A stretch of 10,661 bases of DNA, from assembly GCA_903930095.1 (NCBI GenBank), contig CAIYXE010000107.1, positions 1-10,661 on the forward strand. The letters are read 5' to 3'. The notes below the pieces were generated by a model, which saw only the letters and a program-made list of their open reading frames with translations, was not told where the DNA came from and did no database searches. Position numbers and translations under genes: made by a program. The stretch comes from an uncultured Hyphomicrobiales bacterium (GTDB lineage Bacteria > Pseudomonadota > Alphaproteobacteria > Rhizobiales > Aestuariivirgaceae). Shown here in pieces: positions 1 to 7,497 of this stretch (positions are counted from its first letter, which is position 1; every line of letters begins with the position of its first letter).

Positions 1-3
1 CAT
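1..3 (-). CDS. Start codon of a minus-strand gene cut by the left edge
   Basis: The window opens with CAT, which is ATG on the minus strand. Just upstream on that strand is a purine-rich Shine-Dalgarno stretch: GGAGG (complement of 15-19) running into AAGGA (complement of 10-14), with the AAGGA six bases from the ATG. That is the strongest ribosome-binding site in this part of the window and makes a real gene start likely. Only the start codon is visible, so nothing can be said about the product. It would be co-directional with and downstream of parE, about 320 bases away. Confidence 0.45.
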
Positions 4-322
4 TCCCGATCCTTCCTCCGTTCCGCGCTTCAAGGTTCCGCTGATTCACACGCCATTCTGATACGCCACGGCCTGCATGGAAAGATGATAGTGAAAGCCC
101 GTCAAGCCGTCGATGTCCCCGTGGACAGGCTCGAAATGACGTTTGGACCGCGACGGCCCACCCCGATCACAGGGGGTGGGGATGATCGCACTCCCCACAT
201 TCTGCCGTCAGTCCGGCAAAGGCCGGAATCCGGCTTTCTTTCCGCGTGGTTGCCGTCCAAAGCTGGACCCCAGCTTTCGCTGGGGTGACGGCGCTGGAGG
301 GTGGTGGACGGCGCTGACCGAG
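4..322. other. Intergenic region downstream of parE, no gene seen
   Basis: About 320 bases between the parE stop and the presumed minus-strand start at position 3. Short open frames here have no convincing ribosome-binding site or protein character. The right two thirds hold a cluster of hairpins (listed separately). A minus-strand TTGACG (complement of 100-105) could be a -35 box for the gene leaving the left edge, but the -10 at normal spacing is poor, so no promoter is called. Confidence 0.6.
157..286. repeat. Cluster of hairpins, likely dispersed palindromic repeats
   Basis: Three well-formed palindromes lie in tandem. The first is CCCACCCC (157-164) with GGGGTGGG (173-180). The second is TCCGGC (212-217) with GCCGGA (222-227), loop AAAG. 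The third is ACCCCAGC (267-274) with GCTGGGGT (279-286), which on the minus strand has a GAAA tetraloop. A smaller stem, GTCCA (255-259) with TGGAC (264-268), partly overlaps the third. The heptamer TGCCGTC occurs at 203-209 and again at 251-257. The style resembles the dispersed intergenic palindromes common in alphaproteobacterial genomes. The hairpin nearest the parE stop could also act in 3' end formation, but no T-tract follows it on the minus strand, so it is not called a terminator. Confidence 0.6.
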
Positions 323-2356
<2,034 letters not shown>

Positions 2357-2384
2357 TCTTGTTCCCGAATCGTTTCAGCCGCTC

Positions 2385-2412
2385 ACTATCTCCCCGCGGG
2401 GGGCGCTGGCAA
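2385..2412 (-). promoter_or_regulatory. Candidate parE promoter
   Basis: On the minus strand TTGCCA (complement of 2407-2412, five of six matches to TTGACA) is followed after 16 bases by GATAGT (complement of 2385-2390, four of six matches to TATAAT), about 28 bases before the parE ATG. The spacer contains a perfect 10-bp palindrome, CCCCGCGGGG (2392-2401), which could be an operator or simply GC-rich chance. The call rests on pattern alone. Confidence 0.3.
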
Positions 2413-2472
2413 CAGGTGACTGGCCAACATCCGTAGAGAGCTCGACTGACGCAGCGGCATGCGTCGTTTTTC

Positions 2473-2502
2473 TTGACATAACACCGGGCCGGGAGTTTCC
2501 TA
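2473..2502 (+). promoter_or_regulatory. Candidate promoter of the small-protein/permease operon
   Basis: A perfect TTGACA -35 box lies at 2473-2478 in an otherwise GC-rich divergent region. The hexamer at the normal distance (around 2496-2502, TTTCCT/TTCCTA) is a poor -10, so an activator may be needed or the true -10 may differ. Downstream, before the first gene at 2593, two small hairpins can form: TTTCC (2496-2500) with GGAAA (2505-2509), and TTGCT (2516-2520) with AGCAA (2525-2529). No known riboswitch is recognised. Confidence 0.35.
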
Positions 2503-2592
2503 CGGGAAAATAAAGTTGCTTCGCAGCAAACGACTCATGGGGATGGCCCGGCCCGCTGCGGGGAAGAATGGCTGGCCAGTGGGAGAAAACCG

Positions 2593-2877
2593 ATGTCTGA
2601 CCTCGATAATCGTATTGAGGCCATGTACCAGGCCGACAGGCGAGGTGCGTGGTTCTTCGTTGCCGCCCTTTGGGTGGTCATCCTGTTCGTGCTCTTTATG
2701 TCTTGGCCGCACATTCCCGACCCGGGGGTGCGCATCGTCGTGGTCATCGCGGCAGCCGCCGTGCTGATCTTCAACACCGCCTCAATGGCCGCCATGCTGC
2801 GCCACTATGCCGAGGACAAGCGCTTCATCTACTCCCTCGACATTCAGCACCTTGACACCATGAAGAAGGAGCGCTGA
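2593..2877 (+). CDS. Small two-TM membrane protein, first gene of permease operon
   Basis: A 94-residue protein of no family I recognise. It has a charged N-terminus, a hydrophobic segment at about 20-38, a short Pro/Asp-containing turn (HIPDPG, 40-45), a second hydrophobic segment at about 47-66, and a hydrophilic tail of about 25 residues ending in KKER. The Arg-rich sequence before TM1 and the charged tail suggest that both ends face the cytoplasm. The ATG follows GGGAG (2581-2585) by seven bases, a good start. The stop is three bases before the next start, and the Shine-Dalgarno of the next gene sits inside this gene's last codons, so the two are very likely translated together. By analogy with small helper subunits of other transporters (for example the DUF485 or DUF4212 partners of SSS-family symporters) it may be an accessory subunit of the downstream permease. 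That is inference. Confidence 0.82.
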   Translation: MSDLDNRIEAMYQADRRGAWFFVAALWVVILFVLFMSWPHIPDPGVRIVVVIAAAAVLIFNTASMAAMLRHYAEDKRFIYSLDIQHLDTMKKER

Positions 2878-2880
2878 GCC

Positions 2881-3273
2881 ATGGCCAAGTACACGCCCCC
2901 CGAACAAAGCAAGTTCATGCAGTGGGTCGACATCATCTTCGTCGTGGCCGCGATCTTCCTCGCCCTCTGGCTGCCGCTGCAGGCAGGCTGGGCAGGCGTC
3001 TCGCGCGCCATCGAGAAGATCGAGAACCCGACCTGGGAAGCCCTCGGGCAGACCCCTGCCCAGGTCGAGCAGTGGGTAAAGCTCGGTTTTGCTGATGCCG
3101 CGGCCGCCCATGACATCATCCAGAACAAGTTCGACTACACCATCGACTGGATGCAGCTCATCATCCTGACCATCGTGATCGCAGGTTACTTCATCTTCCT
3201 CTTCAAGGCCTCGGACAAGGAATACCGGGACGTGATCGACGAGAAGTTCAACAGCAAGAACAGGAAGGGGTAA
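2881..3273 (+). CDS. Small two-TM membrane protein, second gene of permease operon
   Basis: A 130-residue protein, family not recognised. A first hydrophobic segment is at about 16-36 and a second at about 90-109. Between them is a loop of about 50 residues rich in Trp, Gln and acidic residues (ENPTWEALGQTPAQVEQWVKLGF, about 48-70, in part), predicted to be periplasmic if both ends are cytoplasmic. The tail (SDKEYRDVIDEKFNSKNRKG region, 111-130) is highly charged. AAGGAG at 2866-2871 lies nine bases before the ATG. It sits three bases after the previous gene and five bases before the next start, so it belongs to the same transcript. The sizeable external loop could be an interaction or substrate-capture element next to the permease; this is a guess from topology. 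Confidence 0.83.
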   Translation: MAKYTPPEQSKFMQWVDIIFVVAAIFLALWLPLQAGWAGVSRAIEKIENPTWEALGQTPAQVEQWVKLGFADAAAAHDIIQNKFDYTIDWMQLIILTIVIAGYFIFLFKASDKEYRDVIDEKFNSKNRKG

Positions 3274-3278
3274 CAGCC

Positions 3279-3440
3279 ATGTGGATCACCATCGCCAACA
3301 TTGGTTGGGCCTTCTCCGCCGCCCTGGTGCTGTGGATGCTCTATGACTGGTTCCGGGTCGATACGACCTATTCCGAGGATGTGCTGACCTCGTCCCGCGA
3401 GGGCGAGATCGAAGCCGTCCAGGAAAAGCACAGGGTGTAA
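3279..3440 (+). CDS. 53-residue single-TM microprotein in permease operon
   Basis: A short gene that length cut-offs would miss: ATG at 3279, TAA at 3438-3440. The product has one hydrophobic helix (about 3-22, containing WAFSAALVLWMLY) followed by a soluble tail of about 30 residues that is strongly acidic and polar (YSEDVLTSSREGEIEAVQEKH, 31-51, in part). Support for a real gene: a good Shine-Dalgarno (AGGAAGGGG, 3262-3270) eight bases before the ATG, a start five bases after the preceding stop, an end ten bases before the permease ATG, and GC-rich third positions like its neighbours. The family is not recognised. Tight packing between the 130-residue protein and the permease suggests a structural or regulatory subunit of that transporter. 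Confidence 0.72.
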   Translation: MWITIANIGWAFSAALVLWMLYDWFRVDTTYSEDVLTSSREGEIEAVQEKHRV

Positions 3441-3450
3441 GGGGAAAGAC

Positions 3451-4854
3451 ATGTCAAGCAAAAGCACCTCTTCTTCCAACAGCGTCCAGCGCGTCTCCCT
3501 GCTGCGCATCCTCGGCCCCGGCCATGTCTGGGCATTGGGTGTCGGCATCGTGCTCGTGGGCGAATACACGGGCTGGAACTTCGCCGCCGACAAGGGCGGT
3601 ACACTCGCCGCACTGATCATCTGCTGGGTGATCGGGCTTCTCTACACCTCGGTCGCCATGATCGACTCGGAGGTCACCTCCACGGTCGCCGCGGCCGGCG
3701 GGCAATATGCCCAGGCCAAGCACATCGTGGGGCCATTGATGGCCTTCAACGTGGCCCTCTACCTCGTCTTCGCCTACACCATGCTCGAAGTGTCAAACGC
3801 CATCCTGATCGCCGACACGATCAAGGCCTATGCGGGCGAAGGCTTCGGGGACTGGCACTACAAGGGCATCATCGCCACGGTCATCATCGGGCTCGCCGCT
3901 CTCAACTACCGCGGCGTGCTGATGACGCTGAACGTGAACTTCGTCATCACCGCCATCGCCTATGCCGCCATCATCGTGCTGTTCTTCTCGGTGCAGCCGT
4001 GGAGCCAGGGAACGATCCTGAAGCTCAACGAGATGGTGACGCCGGAGAACGCCCTGCCCTATGGCTGGATCGGCGTCATCGCCGCCTTCCATTGGGGCAT
4101 CTGGTTCTATCTCGGCATCGAGGGCACGACGCAGGCGGCGGAAGAAGTCCGCTCGCCCCCGCGCTCGCTGCCCTATGGCACCATGGCGGGCATGATCACG
4201 CTGCTGATCGGCGCCTCGCTCACCTGGTACATCTGCGCCTCGCTGATGCCCTGGCAGTATCTTGGGTTCACCTATTACCCGCTGCTGGACGCCGGCAAGC
4301 TGACCGGAAGCCCCCTGCTCGAGACGATGATGTTCGTCGCCACGATCCTCGCGGCCTTCGCCTCGGCCAATGGCTGCATCAACGATGCAGCGCGCGCCTG
4401 GTTCTCGCTGGGCCGGGACCGCTACCTGCCGTCTTGGTTCTCGGCGGTGCACCCCAAGTACCGCACGCCCTACCGGTCGATCATCTTCCTGGTGCCGATA
4501 GCGCTTGCCTTCGCCTTCATCGCCAATCTCGGCCAGGCGATCACCTTCTCGATCCTGTCGGGCGTGCTGCAGTACACCTTCATGAGCATCAACATCATGA
4601 TGTTCCGCAACAAGTGGCCGCTGGGCACGATCCAGCGGGGGTATACCCACCCCTTCCACCCGCTGCCGGCCATCGTGCTGTTCCTGCTCTGCGTGGTAAC
4701 CTACTTCGCGATCTTCTTAGGCTATGGCGCGCAGCTCACCGCCATGGTGGTGTTCTACATCATCATGTCGCTGTGGTTCCATTTCTACCGCTACCGCTAT
4801 GTGCGGCGCGGCGACCAGTTCACCATGCCCTGGCCGAAGCCGCAGGGTTATTGA
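3451..4854 (+). CDS. APC-superfamily permease, ethanolamine-permease-like
   Basis: A 467-residue inner-membrane transporter with about 12 hydrophobic helices, the standard APC fold length. Near the N-terminus GVGIVLVGEYTGWNF (30-44) resembles the helix 1 signature of the ethanolamine permease (Eat) group within the amino acid-polyamine-organocation superfamily. GIEGTTQAAEEV (222-233) and the segment NDAARAWFSLGRDRYLP (311-327), followed by a HPKYRTPY stretch (334-341), are classic APC motifs. Expected substrates are amino acids or small amines taken up by proton or cation symport; ethanolamine is only a best guess, because no ethanolamine ammonia-lyase genes are nearby. The ATG at 3451 has GGGGAAAG (3441-3448) just upstream. 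It is the last gene of a tight four-gene operon whose other three products are small membrane proteins, and it is followed after 19 bases by a strong terminator. Confidence 0.9.
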   Translation: MSSKSTSSSNSVQRVSLLRILGPGHVWALGVGIVLVGEYTGWNFAADKGGTLAALIICWVIGLLYTSVAMIDSEVTSTVAAAGGQYAQAKHIVGPLMAFNVALYLVFAYTMLEVSNAILIADTIKAYAGEGFGDWHYKGIIATVIIGLAALNYRGVLMTLNVNFVITAIAYAAIIVLFFSVQPWSQGTILKLNEMVTPENALPYGWIGVIAAFHWGIWFYLGIEGTTQAAEEVRSPPRSLPYGTMAGMITLLIGASLTWYICASLMPWQYLGFTYYPLLDAGKLTGSPLLETMMFVATILAAFASANGCINDAARAWFSLGRDRYLPSWFSAVHPKYRTPYRSIIFLVPIALAFAFIANLGQAITFSILSGVLQYTFMSINIMMFRNKWPLGTIQRGYTHPFHPLPAIVLFLLCVVTYFAIFLGYGAQLTAMVVFYIIMSLWFHFYRYRYVRRGDQFTMPWPKPQGY

Positions 4855-4873
4855 GCCTCAACACCCTCACCGC

Positions 4874-4902
4874 GGCCCGCCTCGTCACGAGGCGGGCCTT
4901 TT
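4874..4902 (+). terminator. Rho-independent terminator of the permease operon
   Basis: A perfect 11-bp GC-rich stem, GGCCCGCCTCG (4874-4884) and CGAGGCGGGCC (4888-4898), with a three-base loop (TCA), runs directly into TTTT (4899-4902). It lies 19 bases after the permease stop and closes the operon. Confidence 0.93.
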
Positions 4903-4927
4903 CCTTGCTGGGCACCCGTAACTGACC

Positions 4928-5608
4928 ATGTGGCAAACCATCCTCGGCCTCCTGCTCGCAGTACTTCTCGCGTTACTGCTAGTCCGCCATTTCCTAAGGG
5001 CTGAAGCGGCGCGCCGGGCAGAGCCAGAACGGCTGTTCCGCGAGGCCATGCCCGTGCTCGATAATGCGTCAGCCAAAGCGGGAGAGACGGCGGGCACCTA
5101 CCTTCTCACCGGCACCTACCGCGGCCATGAGTTACGCGTCACGGCGCTGGCCGATACGCTGGCAGTGCGAAAGCTGCCGGGGCTGTGGCTGATGATCACC
5201 CTGCCCGGCCCGCTTCCCATCTCCGCAACCCTCGATCTGATGATGCGCCCAGCGGGCCCCACGAGTTTTTCCAACTTCGATCTTCTGCCCTTCACACTCG
5301 AAGCACCGTCCGGCTTTCCCGCACACCTCGTGGTGCGAAGCGACAAGCCAGAGCCGCCATTGCCCTTCGATCTCGTGGCCCGCCACATCGGGCCGCTGGA
5401 GGACCGGCGCGGCAAGGAATTGCTGATCACGCCCAAGGGCCTTCGCCTGGTGTTGCTGCTGGCCGAGGCCGACCGCGCGCGCTACGGCGTGTTCCGCCAG
5501 GCCGATTTCGGCGGCGCCACCGTGAACCCGCAGATGCTTTCCCAGGGCATCGAACGCCTGCTGGACTTGCGGCAGGACATCCTGACATGGCACGATCAGC
5601 AGTCATGA
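4928..5608 (+). CDS. Membrane-anchored protein of unknown function
   Basis: A 226-residue protein that I cannot place in a family. An N-terminal hydrophobic helix (about 3-20, Leu/Ala-rich) is followed by an Arg-rich stretch (HFLRAEAARRAEPERLFRE, 21-39), which fits an N-out or single-pass anchor with the remaining 190 residues on the cytoplasmic side by the positive-inside rule. The soluble part alternates hydrophobic strands with Pro/Gly turns (TYLLTGTYRGHELRVTAL; LPGPLPISATLDLMM) and looks like a beta-rich domain. No catalytic motif stands out. The ATG has no clear Shine-Dalgarno, and the preceding terminator ends only 25 bases upstream, so transcription must start in a very short gap or come from read-through. 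The stop overlaps the next start by four bases (ATGA), indicating translational coupling with the 100-residue protein. Confidence 0.8.
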   Translation: MWQTILGLLLAVLLALLLVRHFLRAEAARRAEPERLFREAMPVLDNASAKAGETAGTYLLTGTYRGHELRVTALADTLAVRKLPGLWLMITLPGPLPISATLDLMMRPAGPTSFSNFDLLPFTLEAPSGFPAHLVVRSDKPEPPLPFDLVARHIGPLEDRRGKELLITPKGLRLVLLLAEADRARYGVFRQADFGGATVNPQMLSQGIERLLDLRQDILTWHDQQS

Positions 5609-5907
5609 CACAGAAGCCCCTCAACCCCTACATCGTGCTTGCAGCTGCGGTTCTGGTGCCCGGTGCGGGGCACGTGATCCAGGGCAAGCCGCAGCGCGGG
5701 CTGATGTTCCTGTTCTTCACCATCGTGCTGGGCTGGGTCAGCCTTCGGCTGATGCCCGAAACGGCAAGCATGTTCGCGCGGCACGTGGGCGGCATCTTCA
5801 TCTATGGCATGTCCGTCATCGATGCCTACAAGCTGGCGCGGGTAAACTGGGAGCGCTGGAAATTCGCGCAATCCAACCCCAGCGGCACGGCCAATCCGGA
5901 ACATTGA
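5605..5907 (+). CDS. Small membrane protein with PGAGH..G...RG motif
   Basis: A 100-residue protein starting at the ATG that overlaps the previous stop (ATGA, 5605-5608). Hydrophobic stretches are at about 9-22, 33-49 and 61-77. The motif PGAGHVIQGKPQRGLMF (19-35) resembles the glycine- and arginine-containing hairpin motif of several small bacterial membrane families (of the type PGxGHxxxGxxxRGxxF), which have no settled function. The C-terminal 20 residues are polar. Frames open further upstream in the same phase (back to 5185), but these overlap the 226-residue gene and lose its codon pattern, so the coupled start is preferred. The tight overlap suggests that the two products work together, perhaps in the same membrane complex. 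Confidence 0.78.
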   Translation: MTQKPLNPYIVLAAAVLVPGAGHVIQGKPQRGLMFLFFTIVLGWVSLRLMPETASMFARHVGGIFIYGMSVIDAYKLARVNWERWKFAQSNPSGTANPEH

Positions 5908-5916
5908 CCGTCAGCG

Positions 5917-5945
5917 TTGCACGCGCGACATATTTTTCTGTGCAA
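5917..5945. promoter_or_regulatory. Inverted repeat upstream of hss
   Basis: TTGCAC (5917-5922) and GTGCAA (5940-5945) form an inverted repeat separated by 17 bases of AT-rich sequence including a T5 run. A TTGACC at 5950-5955 could be a -35 box and the AT-rich GATATATCC at 5960-5968 part of a promoter, but no clean -35/-10 pair with 16-18 base spacing can be drawn. Possible operator; weak. Confidence 0.22.
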
Positions 5946-6004
5946 GCAGTTGACCAAACGATATATCCACAGATCTCGATTTCAAACACAGGAGTTCCGA
6001 TGAA

Positions 6005-7435
6005 ATGACAAACTGGCCCATACACGCCGCCTGGAACGGCCCCATCGTGATGATCGGCTTCGGCTCGATCGGACGGGGCACACTGCCGCTGATCCTGCGC
6101 CACATCAAATGCAACCCGCAGCAGATCACGGTCATCGATCCCGACGCGTCGACGAGCCAGCTTGCCGAAAAGCAGGGCGCCACGTTCATCAAGGCGGCGA
6201 TTACCGCCAAGAACCACCGGCAGGTGCTGAAGCCCTTGCTCACCGCCGGCCCCGGCCCTGCCTTCATCGTGAACCTCTCGGTCGATGTCGGCAGCCTCGA
6301 CATCATGCGGCTGGCCCGTGAGACCGGTGCGCTCTACATCGACACCGTGATCGAGCCTTGGCCAGGCTTCTACTACAATACCAAAGCGCCCCAGGCCGAC
6401 CGCACCAACTACCGCCTGCGTGAGAAACTGCTGGCACTGAAGCGCGAATTGGGCCCCGGCCCCACGGCCGTGTCTTGCTGCGGGGCAAACCCCGGCATGG
6501 TCTCATGGTTGGTGAAGAAGGCGCTGATGGATATCGCTGCGGCAACGAAGACCAAGGTGGCCGAGCCCAAGACGCGCGACGGCTGGGCAAAACTGATGAA
6601 GCGGCTTGGCGTCAAGGGCATCCACATCGCCGAGCGCGATACGCAGCGCACCAAGAAGCCCAAGCCCTTCGGCACCTTCGTCAACACCTGGTCGGTGGAA
6701 GGTTTCATTTCGGAAGGGTTGCAACCAGCCGAACTCGGCTGGGGCACGCATGAGAAGAAGCTGCCACCCAAGGGCAAGCGCCACAAGACCGGCTGTGGCG
6801 CGGCAATCTTCATTGAAACCCCCGGCGCCGACACGCGGGTGCGCACATGGACCCCCAGCGAGGGCGCGCATTTCGGCTTCCTGGTGACGCACAACGAGGC
6901 GATCTCGATCTCCGATTTCTACACCGTGCGCGAGGGCCGCAAGGTTACCTACCGCCCGACTTGCCACTATGCCTATCACCCGTCCAACGATGCCGTGCTC
7001 TCCTGGCATGAAATGCTGGGCAATGGCGGCAAGCGCCTGAAGCACGCCTATGTACTGGACGAGAGCGAGATTGCCGACGGGCGCGACGAGCTGGGTGTGC
7101 TGCTTTATGGCCACAAGAAGAACGCCTACTGGTTCGGCTCGCAGCTCTCGATCGAGGAGGCGCGCAAGCTTGCGCCCTACCAGAGCGCCACGGGCCTGCA
7201 GGTGACATCCGCCGTGCTGGCAGGCATGATCTGGGCCATCGAGAACCCCACTTCCGGCATCGTCGAGACCGACGAGATGGACTACCGGCGCTGCATGGAG
7301 ATCCAGGCCCCCTATTTGGGCCCGGTGCGCGGCTACTTCACCGACTGGACGCCGCTGGACTCCGTGCTCGAACTGTTTTCGCCGGACCTCGACAAGCGGG
7401 ATCCATGGCAGTTCCAGAACATTCTGGTAGGCTGA
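6005..7435 (+). CDS. hss: Homospermidine synthase
   Basis: Makes sym-homospermidine from two putrescines, or from putrescine and spermidine, in an NAD-dependent reaction (EC 2.5.1.44); homospermidine is a major polyamine of many alphaproteobacteria. The 476-residue protein belongs to the saccharopine dehydrogenase-like Rossmann group, with the nucleotide-binding GFGSIG at 18-23. Residues reported as active-site or substrate-contacting in the Blastochloris viridis enzyme are all present at the same numbers, as I recall that work: Asp94, Glu117, Asn162, Glu210, Trp229 (in FVNTWS), Glu237, His296 and Asp361. That makes the assignment and the start secure. The start ATG at 6005 lies ten bases after GGAG (5991-5994). 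A two-codon frame ATG AAA TGA (6000-6008) overlaps the start (see findings). The gene is monocistronic: a 97-base gap lies upstream and a terminator follows the stop. Confidence 0.97.
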   Translation: MTNWPIHAAWNGPIVMIGFGSIGRGTLPLILRHIKCNPQQITVIDPDASTSQLAEKQGATFIKAAITAKNHRQVLKPLLTAGPGPAFIVNLSVDVGSLDIMRLARETGALYIDTVIEPWPGFYYNTKAPQADRTNYRLREKLLALKRELGPGPTAVSCCGANPGMVSWLVKKALMDIAAATKTKVAEPKTRDGWAKLMKRLGVKGIHIAERDTQRTKKPKPFGTFVNTWSVEGFISEGLQPAELGWGTHEKKLPPKGKRHKTGCGAAIFIETPGADTRVRTWTPSEGAHFGFLVTHNEAISISDFYTVREGRKVTYRPTCHYAYHPSNDAVLSWHEMLGNGGKRLKHAYVLDESEIADGRDELGVLLYGHKKNAYWFGSQLSIEEARKLAPYQSATGLQVTSAVLAGMIWAIENPTSGIVETDEMDYRRCMEIQAPYLGPVRGYFTDWTPLDSVLELFSPDLDKRDPWQFQNILVG

Positions 7436-7445
7436 TGCATCTGCC

Positions 7446-7471
7446 GCCCTCCCCGTCCTGGGGAGGGCTTT
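7446..7471 (+). terminator. Rho-independent terminator after hss
   Basis: A perfect 9-bp stem, GCCCTCCCC (7446-7454) and GGGGAGGGC (7460-7468), with loop GTCCT and a short TTT (7469-7471). It starts ten bases after the hss stop. The T-tract is short, so termination may be partial. Confidence 0.78.
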
Positions 7472-7497
7472 CAATCAAGAACTGACAGCGAGGCACC

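Noticed and set aside
267..286. Rho-independent terminator for parE
   Set aside because: The stem is good, but no T-tract follows on the minus strand, and it belongs to a cluster of similar palindromes.
2504..2519. Sigma-54-type promoter (GG-N10-GC) upstream of the small-protein operon
   Set aside because: The GG and GC pairs near here do not fall at the required spacing, and the TGGCAC-like upstream element is missing.
3793..4659. Minus-strand open frame of 288 codons opposite the permease
   Set aside because: Its translation is a run of Arg, Asp, Gly and His typical of antisense GC-rich membrane genes, and the sense strand has clear APC motifs.
6503..7474. Minus-strand open frame of 323 codons opposite hss
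   Set aside because: It is antisense to a fully recognisable homospermidine synthase with all active-site residues, and it has no motif of its own.
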